From assembly GCA_965249775.1 (NCBI GenBank), contig OZ252253.1, positions 310,001 through 374,000 on the forward strand: a DNA stretch of 64,000 nucleotides, in the 5' to 3' direction. The first letter of the stretch is position 1. Each line of letters opens with the position of its first letter. The position numbers were made by a program, and so were the translations under genes. The DNA comes from UBA822 sp965249775. GTDB taxonomy: Bacteria > Gemmatimonadota > Gemmatimonadetes > Longimicrobiales > Gaopeijiaceae. The notes beneath the pieces are model-generated. The model saw nothing but the letters and a program-made list of their open reading frames with translations. It did not search any database and was not told where the DNA came from. This document shows, in pieces, positions 25,804 to 34,132 of this stretch.

Positions 25804-27132
25804 CTACGCCCGCGCGGCGAGCGTGATGAACGGTGAGAGGCTGTCGAAGCCCTGGAACTCCGCGACCTTGTCCTCCCAGTCCGGCTGCCCGTTGAACCGA
25901 TAGGTCAGCTTGAACGTGTTCTCGTCGTAGAGGAACCGGACATGGATCGACTCCTGCCAGGTGGCACCACGCTTGTCGATCGTGGTGTACTGCTGGAGAT
26001 CGGCGAGGATGATGTCCCCGACCGTGCCGGCGGTCGCACAGTACTCGACCGGCATGACGGGCATCCCGAACAGAGTCCCGAACGGCGCAGCCACGAGGTT
26101 CCCGCCAGGCAAGAAGACCGGCTGATTGGCTATCGTCATCAGCACGAGCTGCGGGATCACGCTCGAGTGGATGAACCACGCGGCCGTCGGGAACGAACCG
26201 GCGGGTAACCGAGACATCATCTTCGCCACGTTGGTGGCGTTGACCGTGAGGGCCACTTGTGCCGACTCCTTGGCGACTTCCAGGACTGCGTTCGAGTTCA
26301 AGAACCCAAGACACTGCCCGGCGCCCGTCCCCCGGAAGATTTCGTTCTCGGCCACGAACGTGAGCTCCTTACGGAACCCCGTCTCTGCTTCGGCTGTCAG
26401 AGCGACGGCGTCCTGCATGATCTCCTCGGTCGCGTAGAACACTGCCATGAGCCCCTCCAACACGATCCGCTGCTGCGCCAGCTTCTGCTTGCTGGCCGTG
26501 ACCGTGTCTGCCTCGTCTCGCCGGTAGACCCGAACGCCACCGTACCGGCTGCCGTCCTTGCGGCTGGCTTCCTTGATCATGTTCCGGACGAGCTGGTTGG
26601 AGTTCTCGCCGATGGGGACGCGGTTGGTGCGTGAGAGCACCCGTCCTTCCTCCCACATCTTCGAGGTGATGCCTTCCGCGAACGTGGGCTGGATGACGAA
26701 CCCTCCATCGGACGGCACGGCGGCCGAAGCACCAGTGGCAGCCGCAGCACGGGCGTACGCGTCGTTCAACCCGAAGAGCTTCTTGTCGGTGAGTTCGGGG
26801 TTTTTCGCAGCCACCGCGATCGCTTGGAGCTGCTCCCCAAAGCTGCCGTATGGCTCCAGCGACTCACGATCGTCTCCGACCCGAATCGCCGGGACCCGTC
26901 CATCGGCGTCACGGAACCCTTCAAGCACCTGCGCCTTCGCGGCATCGACGGACACGCTGTCCTTCAGCCACCCATCGAGGGTGGTTTCGTCGACACTGAA
27001 GTCACGGGCCACGCCGGTGAGCTCACGGGTCCGCACCTCTTCAGCCGCCCTCGCTTCGGCTCGCGCCTCAGAGACTGCGTCCTCTATGGCCCCCGCCTCT
27101 GCGGAGTGGGCCGCCGTGTCCTTATCGGACAT
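25804..27132 (-). CDS. Major capsid protein from a nested in-frame start
   Basis: ATG 27,132 (MSDKDTAAHSAEAGAIEDAV) is preceded by AAGGAGG with a 5-nt spacing, the best ribosome site in the head module. It would give a 442-residue scaffold-capsid product from within the protease-capsid frame. The layout resembles lambda C/Nu3, where a nested start makes the assembly factor, though there the nested product is the scaffold and the capsid is separate. Confidence 0.7.
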   Translation of the reverse strand: MSDKDTAAHSAEAGAIEDAVSEARAEARAAEEVRTRELTGVARDFSVDETTLDGWLKDSVSVDAAKAQVLEGFRDADGRVPAIRVGDDRESLEPYGSFGEQLQAIAVAAKNPELTDKKLFGLNDAYARAAAATGASAAVPSDGGFVIQPTFAEGITSKMWEEGRVLSRTNRVPIGENSNQLVRNMIKEASRKDGSRYGGVRVYRRDEADTVTASKQKLAQQRIVLEGLMAVFYATEEIMQDAVALTAEAETGFRKELTFVAENEIFRGTGAGQCLGFLNSNAVLEVAKESAQVALTVNATNVAKMMSRLPAGSFPTAAWFIHSSVIPQLVLMTIANQPVFLPGGNLVAAPFGTLFGMPVMPVEYCATAGTVGDIILADLQQYTTIDKRGATWQESIHVRFLYDENTFKLTYRFNGQPDWEDKVAEFQGFDSLSPFITLAARA

Positions 27133-28251
27133 GGGGTCCTCCTTGGCCACGTGGGCCGGTTTTGTCGGGGCGCTCTCGATTTCCTCGGCCGCGTGCCCCG
27201 TTGCGGCGTCGGTGTCTTCTTTGCTCACATCGATACGGACGCCCTTGGCCATTTTCCGTAGGGTGTCCGTCAGTTCTCTTGCTGTCTCCCCTATGGTGCC
27301 GACGGAGGTGGCTCCGAATTCGGCCAGGGAAGGGTGGCTCTCCGAGGCGACCGCCAACGCAGGCCGGATCTCTTCGCCCACGCGCTTCTTCTGGGTCTGG
27401 GATCCCTGTGTCAGATCGGCGAGCACATCGTCGAGCGTGGCGATGCGATCAACCATGTTGCGCTCAAGCGCCAACTCCGCGGTGAACGTGAGGCCCTGTC
27501 CGAAATCCTCCTCGACTGTGGCGACACTCACGCCCCGTCCCCGCGCGACCGCATTCAGGAACTTCCGGTAGTATTGGTCGATCAGGAGTTGCATGTGGGC
27601 TGCGGCGTCTTCGCCCAACGCCTCATACGGATTGCCCTCAGCCTTCCGATCCCCCGCCTTGATGATCGAAACATTGATGCCGTCGTCCTCGAGGTGCTCG
27701 CTCAAGTCGAAATGGATCGAGTACACGCCGATCGAACCGACTTCACCGGAGGGCGTGACGACGAGTTCCGTCGCGGCCGAGCCGATGTAGTAGGCTGCGC
27801 TCGCCATCAAAGAGTCGGCTATTGCGATGATGCGCTTCTTCGAGCGGGCCTCGAAAATCTGACTTGCGAGTTCATCGATCCCGTAGACCGACCCCCCGGG
27901 GGAGTCGACCACGATGACGATATCTGAGATCGAATCGTCAGAGACGAGTTCCGCGAAGTTCTGCGAGAACGTTTCGACGGAAGTGCCGCCGCTCATCGCT
28001 TCGAGCATCCCCATCCGCCGCGCGAGCGTCCCGTAAAGCGGGAGCACTGCGATGCCCCCGCCGCCGGACACGACCTTGCCGTGTTGGCGAGCTTCCACTG
28101 CCTGAATCTCTTCGGCGTTCGGGAACGCGCCGGCCTCCGCGCGAGCACTCAACACTTCCCCGATTACCACGAGCTTCTCGGGCATGATGGCCCAACGTGT
28201 GGACTCCACTGCCCGCAGGATCCGGTCAATCTTCGCCATTGCGACTCGCAT
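25804..28251 (-). CDS. S49-type prohead protease fused to HK97-fold major capsid protein
   Basis: 815 residues. The first 270 are an S49/ClpP-like protease: VVDSPGGSVYG, Ser151 in DSLMASAAYYIG, catalytic Lys near 203 in AGDRKAEGNPYE. Residues 380-470 form a charged scaffold or delta-domain-like part, and 480-815 the HK97-like capsid (SDGGFVIQPTFAEGITSKMW; TAAWFIHSSVIPQLV; GMPVMPVEYCATAGTVGDII). The fused product would enter the shell and release capsid and scaffold by proteolysis. A strong internal ribosome site also allows separate capsid synthesis from 27,132. The start at 28,251 overlaps the portal gene by 26 bp; an ATG at 28,239 is an alternative. Confidence 0.88.
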   Translation of the reverse strand: MRVAMAKIDRILRAVESTRWAIMPEKLVVIGEVLSARAEAGAFPNAEEIQAVEARQHGKVVSGGGGIAVLPLYGTLARRMGMLEAMSGGTSVETFSQNFAELVSDDSISDIVIVVDSPGGSVYGIDELASQIFEARSKKRIIAIADSLMASAAYYIGSAATELVVTPSGEVGSIGVYSIHFDLSEHLEDDGINVSIIKAGDRKAEGNPYEALGEDAAAHMQLLIDQYYRKFLNAVARGRGVSVATVEEDFGQGLTFTAELALERNMVDRIATLDDVLADLTQGSQTQKKRVGEEIRPALAVASESHPSLAEFGATSVGTIGETARELTDTLRKMAKGVRIDVSKEDTDAATGHAAEEIESAPTKPAHVAKEDPMSDKDTAAHSAEAGAIEDAVSEARAEARAAEEVRTRELTGVARDFSVDETTLDGWLKDSVSVDAAKAQVLEGFRDADGRVPAIRVGDDRESLEPYGSFGEQLQAIAVAAKNPELTDKKLFGLNDAYARAAAATGASAAVPSDGGFVIQPTFAEGITSKMWEEGRVLSRTNRVPIGENSNQLVRNMIKEASRKDGSRYGGVRVYRRDEADTVTASKQKLAQQRIVLEGLMAVFYATEEIMQDAVALTAEAETGFRKELTFVAENEIFRGTGAGQCLGFLNSNAVLEVAKESAQVALTVNATNVAKMMSRLPAGSFPTAAWFIHSSVIPQLVLMTIANQPVFLPGGNLVAAPFGTLFGMPVMPVEYCATAGTVGDIILADLQQYTTIDKRGATWQESIHVRFLYDENTFKLTYRFNGQPDWEDKVAEFQGFDSLSPFITLAARA

Positions 28252-29782
28252 CCGTCATAAGTGCGCGAACGCGGGAGACGAGGCGGCCGTTTCGGCTTCC
28301 GTTCCCGGTGTCATTGTCTTCCGATTGGTTTTCGTGGCGTTCCGACTTGAGGCCGCTCACGTCCACGTCACGTTCGTCGGCGTATTCCTGCTCGTCCGCC
28401 AACTCGTCGACGACGGCCTCGAAGTCGTGGCCCTGTTGTGCAGCACCGTTCGAGCGGCTATCGACGCCAAGTGAGACCGCAAGCTCGAGGGCCAGGAGAT
28501 CCTTGAGCGGATCGACCCATTTCCAGCCCCGTGGACGCCACTTGTGCGCCAGGTAGTCCGAGGGGACGGAGGTCGGCAGTGCCACCGCCTTGCTGAGGAT
28601 CGACATCCCGAGCCACCCGGCGTATATGCGTCGGTGGACCCTTCCAGCGAGGACGGTTTGCAGGATGCGCCAGTGGTCCCGTTCGGGTATGAGCCCGGCC
28701 CGCATCGACGAGTAGTTGGCCTCTGCCACGTCGCCCGTCAGCGTCAGATAGGACATGCCGAATCCACGGGCCACGCCCCGGAGCATGACCTTGAGGAACG
28801 CCTCGAACGCGGTATTGGGGTGCGTGGGATCGAAATCCTCGAACCCCTGCCCGGGCATCAGCTCCTCGATAACCCCAGGTGCTACCTCCATGTCGCGGGG
28901 CTCAAGCTCGCCCTCGAGGTCGTCGTTCTGGATGCTCAGGCGTTCCGCATAAGCGGCGATGGCTTCCGGGCTGTCGTTCGTGATAAAGCCCATCTTCGCC
29001 GCGGCCATCCGGCTGGCCACGAGCTCCGCCTCCGTCAGGCCGTCGACCATCTTGAGCGTCGTGAGCACCGAAGCGAAGAGCGAGTATCCTCGCGTCTGTC
29101 CCGGCCGGTACCGGGTGAAGAAGTGGATGATCTCCTTGGCCGGGATGCGTTTACGCTCGGGAATACCGCCAATGTCGGACGGGTGGCGATCATGGAAGTG
29201 ATAGGCGAGCGGCCGCCCTGACCGATTCACCTCGACGCCCATGCGGATCTCGACACCATCTTGGTCTGGAGGCCGATTGAACCCCTCGTCCAGGAGATCC
29301 GCGTCGAGCAACTCGAGCGCGTAGCCGTACGGGTTGTCGAAGCCCTTCCGCTCGCGGATGAAGACCTCGCCGTCCGTCACGTAGGTTTTCACGAGCAGGC
29401 GCTGGAGCTCCAACCACGACTCCATACCGTCTGCACTCGCGCACTCGCACACGCCCCAGCCCAACCAAGCCCGCGCGATCTCGAGGTTCACTGGGCGGGC
29501 GAGTTTACCCGTGACACGATCTCTCACGTTGGGCTTGATGCGAATGCCTTCCCAACCCACGACGTTGTCCGCGAACGCCTCGACGATGCCCGTGGCGAAG
29601 GGGTTATTGCGGACGAGGTCCCTAGCTCGGGAGCGCAACGGCCTGAGCGCGTACTGGATCTCGCGGTCCGGGCTGATCGCTCGCACCGCCCAGTCGTAGA
29701 AGAGCCGGGACGTGCTCGCGCCGGCGAACGACGCGTGCCACCCCGTCTGCATCCGGGCAGCTCTGGCGAAGGGGTTGGCCAT
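28226..29782 (-). CDS. Portal protein, lambda gpB family
   Basis: 518 residues: YDWAVRAISPDREIQYALRP; RARDLVRNNPFATGIVEAFA; DNVVGWEGIRIKPNVRD; IHFFTRYRPGQTRGYSLFAS; NYSSMRAGLIPERDHW. These are the conserved features of lambda-type portals, the dodecameric channel through which DNA is packaged and ejected. Located before the protease-capsid gene, as in lambda. Confidence 0.93.
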   Translation of the reverse strand: MANPFARAARMQTGWHASFAGASTSRLFYDWAVRAISPDREIQYALRPLRSRARDLVRNNPFATGIVEAFADNVVGWEGIRIKPNVRDRVTGKLARPVNLEIARAWLGWGVCECASADGMESWLELQRLLVKTYVTDGEVFIRERKGFDNPYGYALELLDADLLDEGFNRPPDQDGVEIRMGVEVNRSGRPLAYHFHDRHPSDIGGIPERKRIPAKEIIHFFTRYRPGQTRGYSLFASVLTTLKMVDGLTEAELVASRMAAAKMGFITNDSPEAIAAYAERLSIQNDDLEGELEPRDMEVAPGVIEELMPGQGFEDFDPTHPNTAFEAFLKVMLRGVARGFGMSYLTLTGDVAEANYSSMRAGLIPERDHWRILQTVLAGRVHRRIYAGWLGMSILSKAVALPTSVPSDYLAHKWRPRGWKWVDPLKDLLALELAVSLGVDSRSNGAAQQGHDFEAVVDELADEQEYADERDVDVSGLKSERHENQSEDNDTGNGSRNGRLVSRVRALMTDASRNGED

Positions 29783-30018
29783 CAGCGCCTACCCGTTTTG
29801 CGAGTCAGCACATAGAGCCCTTCACCGAAGAGCGTCGTCATGTGCTTCCACCCGACGACGGAAAGGACGAAGACCCCACCCGAGATCGGCCAGACCTGCC
29901 ACACGAGAAGAGACGCCACACCCCAAGTGATCGAGGCCCAGCCGGCAAGAATGCCGAGCGCTTGGAGCGCCTCGGGCCACATCCGGAGCATGTCACGCCC
30001 CGACAAACCGGGCCCCAT
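29782..30018 (-). CDS. 78-residue membrane protein
   Basis: Two hydrophobic segments (ALGILAGWASITWGVASLLV; WPISGGVFVLSVVGWKHM) and a basic tail. Sits between gene 29,993 and portal where lambda has gpW, but it is a membrane protein and not gpW-like. Function unknown. Confidence 0.6.
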   Translation of the reverse strand: MGPGLSGRDMLRMWPEALQALGILAGWASITWGVASLLVWQVWPISGGVFVLSVVGWKHMTTLFGEGLYVLTRKTGRR

Positions 30019-30538
30019 GCTGCAGGCGCGCGTGAGGGTTGCGCCGGATCTCGACCATCAGCTTGTAGTGGGCCCGCCACTTCTCAAGCTCGGTGTGGTC
30101 CCACCACTCGACTTCGCGGCCGTTGATCCGCACCCGCTTCTGTTCCGGAGTGAGCGCCTTGCCGGCGATCGCGGTTTCGATGGCGTCGAGTTGGACCTGG
30201 TAGAAGCTCGGGGAGTTGATCGCGCTCGCCGGGTTCGCGAGCACGTTGATCCGGAGCTCCACCGGGGTGTGGGTGTCGGTGCCGTCCGTTACGACAGCGT
30301 AGAGGCGGTAGGGGCCGGGGATCAGGTCGGTGTTGGCGATAAGGATGCGAATCTCGAAGCCGTCGCCGTTGGCGGTGACTTCGCTCGCCCAGTCGGCGTC
30401 GTAGTCCTGCTCGCCGCGGAAGTAGTACGAGAGCTGCCAGCCATCCGACGCCGGGAAGTCGCCGAACGACTTGTCCCACTTCCATGCGTCGCCAGCGATG
30501 AACGTCAGCGGCTCTGTCGTCGGGATCGCCTTAGCCAA
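29993..30538 (-). CDS. Phage structural-region protein, beta domain plus helical gpW-like tail
   Basis: 181 residues: an N-terminal beta-sandwich-like half (TTEPLTFIAGDAWKWDKSFG; QLSYYFRGEQDYDADWASEV; GPYRLYAVVTDGTDTHTPVE) and a helical C-terminal half (VQLDAIETAIAGKALTPEQK; EVEWWDHTELEKWRAHYKLM). The second half resembles head-joining proteins of the gpW type. Preceded by two strong hairpins. Confidence 0.55.
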   Translation of the reverse strand: MAKAIPTTEPLTFIAGDAWKWDKSFGDFPASDGWQLSYYFRGEQDYDADWASEVTANGDGFEIRILIANTDLIPGPYRLYAVVTDGTDTHTPVELRINVLANPASAINSPSFYQVQLDAIETAIAGKALTPEQKRVRINGREVEWWDHTELEKWRAHYKLMVEIRRNPHARLQHGARFVGA

Positions 30539-30551
30539 ACACGAGGACTCC

Positions 30552-30585
30552 CCCTAGTGGTATCGGTACCTGCTATCCACTAGGG
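30552..30585 (-). terminator. Hairpin at the end of gene 30,580
   Basis: CCCTAGTGG and CCACTAGGG form a 9-bp stem with a 16-nt loop spanning the stop codon. No clear U-tract, so terminator or processing site. Confidence 0.45.
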
Positions 30586-30858
30586 AGTGTATATGACTGT
30601 CGGAAATTTCGTAATCCGCGAAAGCGTAAGGGTTACGCTTTCGTAGGGGTGGCGAGCGGAGGGGGTTAAATGAGGCGCTTCCGGCTCATTCGCAGCGGTT
30701 TCCTTCGCCTGATCCCACGTCTCTTGGCTCATTTTAACTGGAGAACACGGACGGTTGCCGACTAGAATCCCGTCCATTTCATGCACGATCTCAACCGGAC
30801 GTGAGAACCCTTCCGGTAGCCCACGGACAGCGAAGGTAAGAATTGCGTAGTCGCTCAC
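30580..30858 (-). CDS. 92-residue phage protein, unknown
   Basis: From GTG 30,858: VSDYAILTFAVRGLPEGFSR, PVEIVHEMDGILVGNRPCSP, then a charged stretch. The start overlaps the preceding small ORF (GTGA). A perfect hairpin lies inside the last third. No known domain. Confidence 0.55.
   Translation of the reverse strand: MSDYAILTFAVRGLPEGFSRPVEIVHEMDGILVGNRPCSPVKMSQETWDQAKETAANEPEAPHLTPSARHPYESVTLTLSRITKFPTVIYTP
30619..30643. repeat. Perfect 11-bp hairpin with 3-nt loop
   Basis: CGAAAGCGTAA, GGG, TTACGCTTTCG. It lies within the 3' part of gene 30,580 and 34 bp from the second hairpin, so it may be a transcription attenuator, RNA processing site, or a small repeat element. Confidence 0.75.
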
Positions 30859-30956
30859 GCCGGTCCTCCCCCGAAGATGACGTGGTGGTTGTACTGGATA
30901 TTCCACACTGCCTCTTCTGCCGTAACGCCAACCTCGGCCATCGCCCCAACGATCAC
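30855..30956 (-). CDS. 33-residue ORF, weak
   Basis: From GTG 30,956: VIVGAMAEVGVTAEEAVWNI and QYNHHVIFGGGPA. Ends in a GTGA overlap with gene 30,580. May be the tail of a larger lost gene. Confidence 0.35.
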   Translation of the reverse strand: MIVGAMAEVGVTAEEAVWNIQYNHHVIFGGGPA

Positions 30957-31031
30957 CCTACTACGGCGGTGGGATCGCATCGCCGACCAAACCCCTGTCG
31001 CGATTATACGCTTTTGGACTTTTAGGGTGCT

Positions 31032-32687
31032 TCATACGGGTAGCCTGATCTGTTCACCCTTTGCCTTGGTTCCGATCTTCGTGGGCGTCTGAAATCGCCT
31101 TTTCTCCTCCACAATTTCTTTGATCGTTAGGATCTGGATTCGCGGATAGTCCACACCCAGGTATTCCCACATCCCGGCTTCCGCCGCAGCTTCCCTCATC
31201 TTCTTCGACGGCTCCCGCATTGTGATGAAGCCCCCGAGTGCCGCGTCTGGATCGTCAGCCAGCACACCCCGAAGATCGCGAATATCCGTTGGCCGAACGG
31301 TGCCCCCCTTCACAGACAAAACCATGACGCCCAGCTCGTCATCTAGCTCGAAATAGATCCTGCCATCTATGCCCTTGTCTCCGGTCTTCTTGGTCGGAAA
31401 ACCATCCACATATTCGGCGGCCCAATGCTCGAACTGAAACGGGTCGTCGTCCCATAGGGCCTTGGCGGATTCCACACTATTCGGGATACCGTGCTCTTCG
31501 TAGTGCTCGTCCTTGATGAGCCCGTAGCGGTCCTCCAGTTGGTCCTCTACGAGCCGGACCGCGAGAATAGCAACGTCGCACCCGATCCACTGGCGATTGG
31601 CCTCGTGGGCCGCGTAGATCGTGGTACCGCATCCACAAAAGGGGTCAAAAACAACATCCCCTTCGTTGCTAGACGCACGGATGACGCGATCTAGCAGTGC
31701 CATGGGCTTTTGGGTCGGGAAGCCGAGACGCTTCTTCGATTGTGAGCCCACAGGCCGAATATCATAGATGATGTCCTGTACGGGATTCCCCTCAGCGACC
31801 ATTAGGTATCGTATGTGCTGCGGCACAGATCCACGCTTTGGCCAGTAGATCATGCCCTGCTCATCTAGCACGTCTAGGCGCTCTTGAACCGTCATGTCGG
31901 GGTACCCCTCGGGGTGTTCAAACCAGTCCGGTAACGCCCGGTCCGGGGGCACCTCCCAATGCCGCCCCTTTACGGTAGGGTCTACGCCCCGCCACGGCTC
32001 ACCCGAACTCCCGGTGCGGACCCCAGGACCGTCCAGGGTGACGAGACGATACCGTCCATGGTCGTCCTCGAAGCGATAGAACTTCTCTAAATACTCCGGG
32101 TCGTAATCTTCGTAGACCCGGTTCCATGTGTATTTGTCAGAGACCGTGTAAAAGAGTAGTGTGTCGTGAATCGGACCCCACTTCTTCGCCCGTCCGTGTG
32201 CCCCCGTCCGTCGCCATACGATCTCGTTGCGAAAGTTTCGATGCCCAAAAATCCCGTCCATCATCACCTTGATATAGTGACTGGCGGCAGGGTCACAGTG
32301 GAGGTAGATCGAGCCCGTGGGCTTAAGGATGATCTTCATGTGTAGCATCCTCCCGACCATGTAGATCATGTACGCTACAAGGTGGGGCTGCGTATGCCGA
32401 AGGGCCTTGATCCATAAGCGCCAAAACTCTACGTAGTAGTCCTCCACTCCGTACTCGCGCATGAGCATCGGCATGGTCTTCGCGAGCTTCTCCTTCTCCG
32501 CGTCCATGTCCCATGTATCGCAGAAGGCTTCGGCCTGCTCTGGGACCGGCCTGCCCGTGAGGGTCTTGTAGAGAAGGTTGTAGTTTTGGTCCGACTTGAA
32601 CGGCGGATCGAGATAGATGAGATCCACGCTATATTTGGCCATGTTGGCCATGATGTGGAGGTTGTCGCCGTAGTAGAGTTTGTTCAT
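31032..32687 (-). CDS. Phage DNA methyltransferase (N4/N6, beta class) with C-terminal Mrr-like domain
   Basis: 551 residues. Catalytic DPPF at 27-30 (YLDPPFKS) precedes the SAM motif DPFCGCGTT at 348-356: the beta-class order. The middle (RNEIVWRRTGAHGRAKKWGP; GFPTQKPMALLDRVI) is typical of site-specific enzymes. The last 115 residues contain GDKGIDGRIYFELDD and VMVLSVKGG, resembling the D and K strands of PD-(D/E)XK/Mrr domains; usual DxK geometry is altered, so it may bind or cut DNA. Overlaps the upstream gene by ATGA. Likely protects phage DNA or acts in modification. Confidence 0.85.
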   Translation of the reverse strand: MNKLYYGDNLHIMANMAKYSVDLIYLDPPFKSDQNYNLLYKTLTGRPVPEQAEAFCDTWDMDAEKEKLAKTMPMLMREYGVEDYYVEFWRLWIKALRHTQPHLVAYMIYMVGRMLHMKIILKPTGSIYLHCDPAASHYIKVMMDGIFGHRNFRNEIVWRRTGAHGRAKKWGPIHDTLLFYTVSDKYTWNRVYEDYDPEYLEKFYRFEDDHGRYRLVTLDGPGVRTGSSGEPWRGVDPTVKGRHWEVPPDRALPDWFEHPEGYPDMTVQERLDVLDEQGMIYWPKRGSVPQHIRYLMVAEGNPVQDIIYDIRPVGSQSKKRLGFPTQKPMALLDRVIRASSNEGDVVFDPFCGCGTTIYAAHEANRQWIGCDVAILAVRLVEDQLEDRYGLIKDEHYEEHGIPNSVESAKALWDDDPFQFEHWAAEYVDGFPTKKTGDKGIDGRIYFELDDELGVMVLSVKGGTVRPTDIRDLRGVLADDPDAALGGFITMREPSKKMREAAAEAGMWEYLGVDYPRIQILTIKEIVEEKRRFQTPTKIGTKAKGEQIRLPV

Positions 32688-32977
32688 TCGTCCTCCGGTG
32701 GGACGTACTCCCCCAAGCCCCAGGCGATATCCCGGTTCAACTGTCGCAGTTCCTCCATTTCACTCGGTGGACGCTGGATTTCAATGCTGTCCGGTGGAAC
32801 GCGAATCGTCAGCGTCACCGAGCCGTCGTATTCCCATTCGTTGGGTTCGAGTGCCACCTTTTCGCGGCTTCCCGCCTCCATGTGGACCTCGACTTTGGGT
32901 ATATCCAAAAGCTCGGCCACCTTCTTTAGCACCTCTGCCTTCTCTTCCTCAGTCAGTCCTTTGACCTTGATGCTCAC
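32684..32977 (-). CDS. 97-residue phage protein, unknown
   Basis: GTG start at 32,977 overlapping the previous ORF stop. Helical N-terminus (KVKGLTEEEKAEVLKKVAEL), then PKVEVHMEAGSREKVALEP and SVTLTIRVPPDSIEIQRPPS. No domain recognised; partner of the methyltransferase by overlap. Confidence 0.6.
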   Translation of the reverse strand: MSIKVKGLTEEEKAEVLKKVAELLDIPKVEVHMEAGSREKVALEPNEWEYDGSVTLTIRVPPDSIEIQRPPSEMEELRQLNRDIAWGLGEYVPPEDE

Positions 32978-33057
32978 GCTACCCCCTCTCGTTCTCCATC
33001 AACCCCTAACCACTCCGCATCCGGCGCCCCCAGCAGCTCCGCCGTCCATCCACTCAT
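32974..33057 (-). pseudogene. 27-residue gene end next to the IS remnant
   Basis: MSGWTAELLGAPDAEWLGVD then GEREGVA. Upstream the frame runs straight into the IS1595 remnant boundary near 33,084, so this is likely the surviving end of the gene interrupted by the GIY-YIG nuclease or of the nuclease itself. Confidence 0.35.
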
Positions 33058-33083
33058 CGACCTCACGCGGCCGTCGAACTCCT

Positions 33084-33580
33084 TGCTGCGTCCACTGTGG
33101 TGGCACCGAGAAAATCTACCCCATCGCTGCAAAATAAGGCGAAGAAGATTCGGGGCGGCCTGTACGAGTGTGGCGACTGCCACGAGAAATTCACGGTGAA
33201 GGTGGGAACGATTTTCGAGCGGTCGAAGGTCCCACTCAACAAGTGGCTCATCGCCTGGTATCTGCTCTGCTCATCCAAAAAGGGTTTCAGCGCCAAGCAG
33301 TTGGAGCGAACCATAGGAGTCACGTACCGCACTGCTTGGTTCATGCTACATCGTGTCCGCTTCGCCCTTGCCGATCCGGCCTTTGGCAGGAAGCTTGGCG
33401 ATGGTAACGGGAACGGCTCTGGCGTCGTAGAGGCCGACGAGACTTATATCGGCGGCAAGACGAAGGGGAAGGGTCGCGCCTACAAAGGGAACAAAACGGC
33501 GGTAGTGACGGTGATCGAGCGAGGTGGAAACGCTCGGTCTAAGCCAATGGCAAAAGTGACCGGGAGAAACCTTGGAGCGC
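33084..33580 (+). pseudogene. IS1595-family transposase remnant inside the prophage
   Basis: Starts at the zinc ribbon (CVHCGGTEKIYPIAA), then one extra A in GCAAAATAAGG shifts the frame; from 33,120 it continues KKIRGGLYECGDCHEKFTVK, SKVPLNKWLIAWYLLCSSKK, GVVEADETYIGGKTKGKGRA and ends abruptly after GRNLGA. Roughly 80-90% identical in residues to the transposase at 4513-5487 over the shared part. It lacks both termini and inverted repeats, and interrupts a GIY-YIG nuclease gene on the other strand. Confidence 0.85.
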
Positions 33581-33799
33581 CTTACGTACCGCTTTCCATT
33601 GTGCGTGTTGACGATCTCGTAAACCCCAGACAACTGTGGAACCAGCGCGAGCTCACTCGGTAGGACGTCCCCCGGGACCTGGCCCATGCCCGACCTCCAC
33701 AGATCACGAGAACACCTCGCTCTCGCTGCGTGCCGCAACGTGGCGACTCTCTTGGCGACCATTTCGGGCGGCTGTGGTCTTCCTTGGGGCCAGGGCATC
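33581..33799 (-). pseudogene. GIY-YIG homing endonuclease, truncated
   Basis: ATG 33,799 (MPWPQGRPQPPEMVAKRVAT), then SGVYEIVNTHNGKRYV, the GIY-YIG core (GVY and YV variants), preceded by a NUMOD3-like start. The frame is cut exactly after RYV by the IS1595 remnant. Its ATG overlaps the TGA of a 20-codon fragment (TGATG), so it seems to have invaded that gene. Now inactive: the catalytic Arg/Glu part is missing. Confidence 0.65.
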
Positions 33800-33860
33800 A
33801 GCGCTCGACCCACATGGCGTTGTAGATACTGCCGGAGCGGAGAACACAGGCCACGGTCAT
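33798..33860 (-). pseudogene. 20-residue 5' fragment of a phage gene
   Basis: MTVACVLRSGSIYNAMWVER, then TGA. The start overlaps the upstream HTH gene by ATGA. The opening (VACVLRSG..Y) is one I associate with larger phage-encoded proteins, perhaps glycosyltransferase-like, so this is probably a gene broken by insertion of the homing endonuclease. Confidence 0.45.
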
Positions 33861-34132
33861 GCTGCCTCCAACTCGTCTCGGTGCTCGTAATAGAAAGCCG
33901 TCAGCGCCCGGACCGGGCTCAGGCCACTGCCGATGATGTCCCGGATCCTATGCGCGTATTGACGCACGGTGCGGTGCGATATTTTCGGGGGAGTACGGCC
34001 TGCCCGCGTCTTGGTGATCTTGTTTTCCATGCGGGCCGCCGCGGCCTTGTAGGAGAGACCCTCACCGCCGATGAGAAGCACCACCTCGATCTGCCTCGGT
34101 GTCAGCATCTCGACCAGAGTCACGGTATTCAC
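33857..34132 (-). CDS. LuxR/GerE-type helix-turn-helix protein
   Basis: 91 residues from GTG 34,132 overlapping the terminase stop. MLTPRQIEVVLLIGGEGLSY, KAAAARMENKITKTRAGRTP and ISHRTVRQYAHRIRD resemble a LuxR-type HTH with its LT.RE..VL... segment and recognition helix (S..TV..YA..I). No receiver or ligand domain. Might regulate the late genes; placement right after terminase is unusual. Confidence 0.65.
   Translation of the reverse strand: MNTVTLVEMLTPRQIEVVLLIGGEGLSYKAAAARMENKITKTRAGRTPPKISHRTVRQYAHRIRDIIGSGLSPVRALTAFYYEHRDELEAA

Noticed and set aside
31032..32687. Type III restriction-modification Mod subunit
   Set aside because: No Res helicase is next to it, and the neighbours are phage head genes; a phage-borne stand-alone enzyme fits better.
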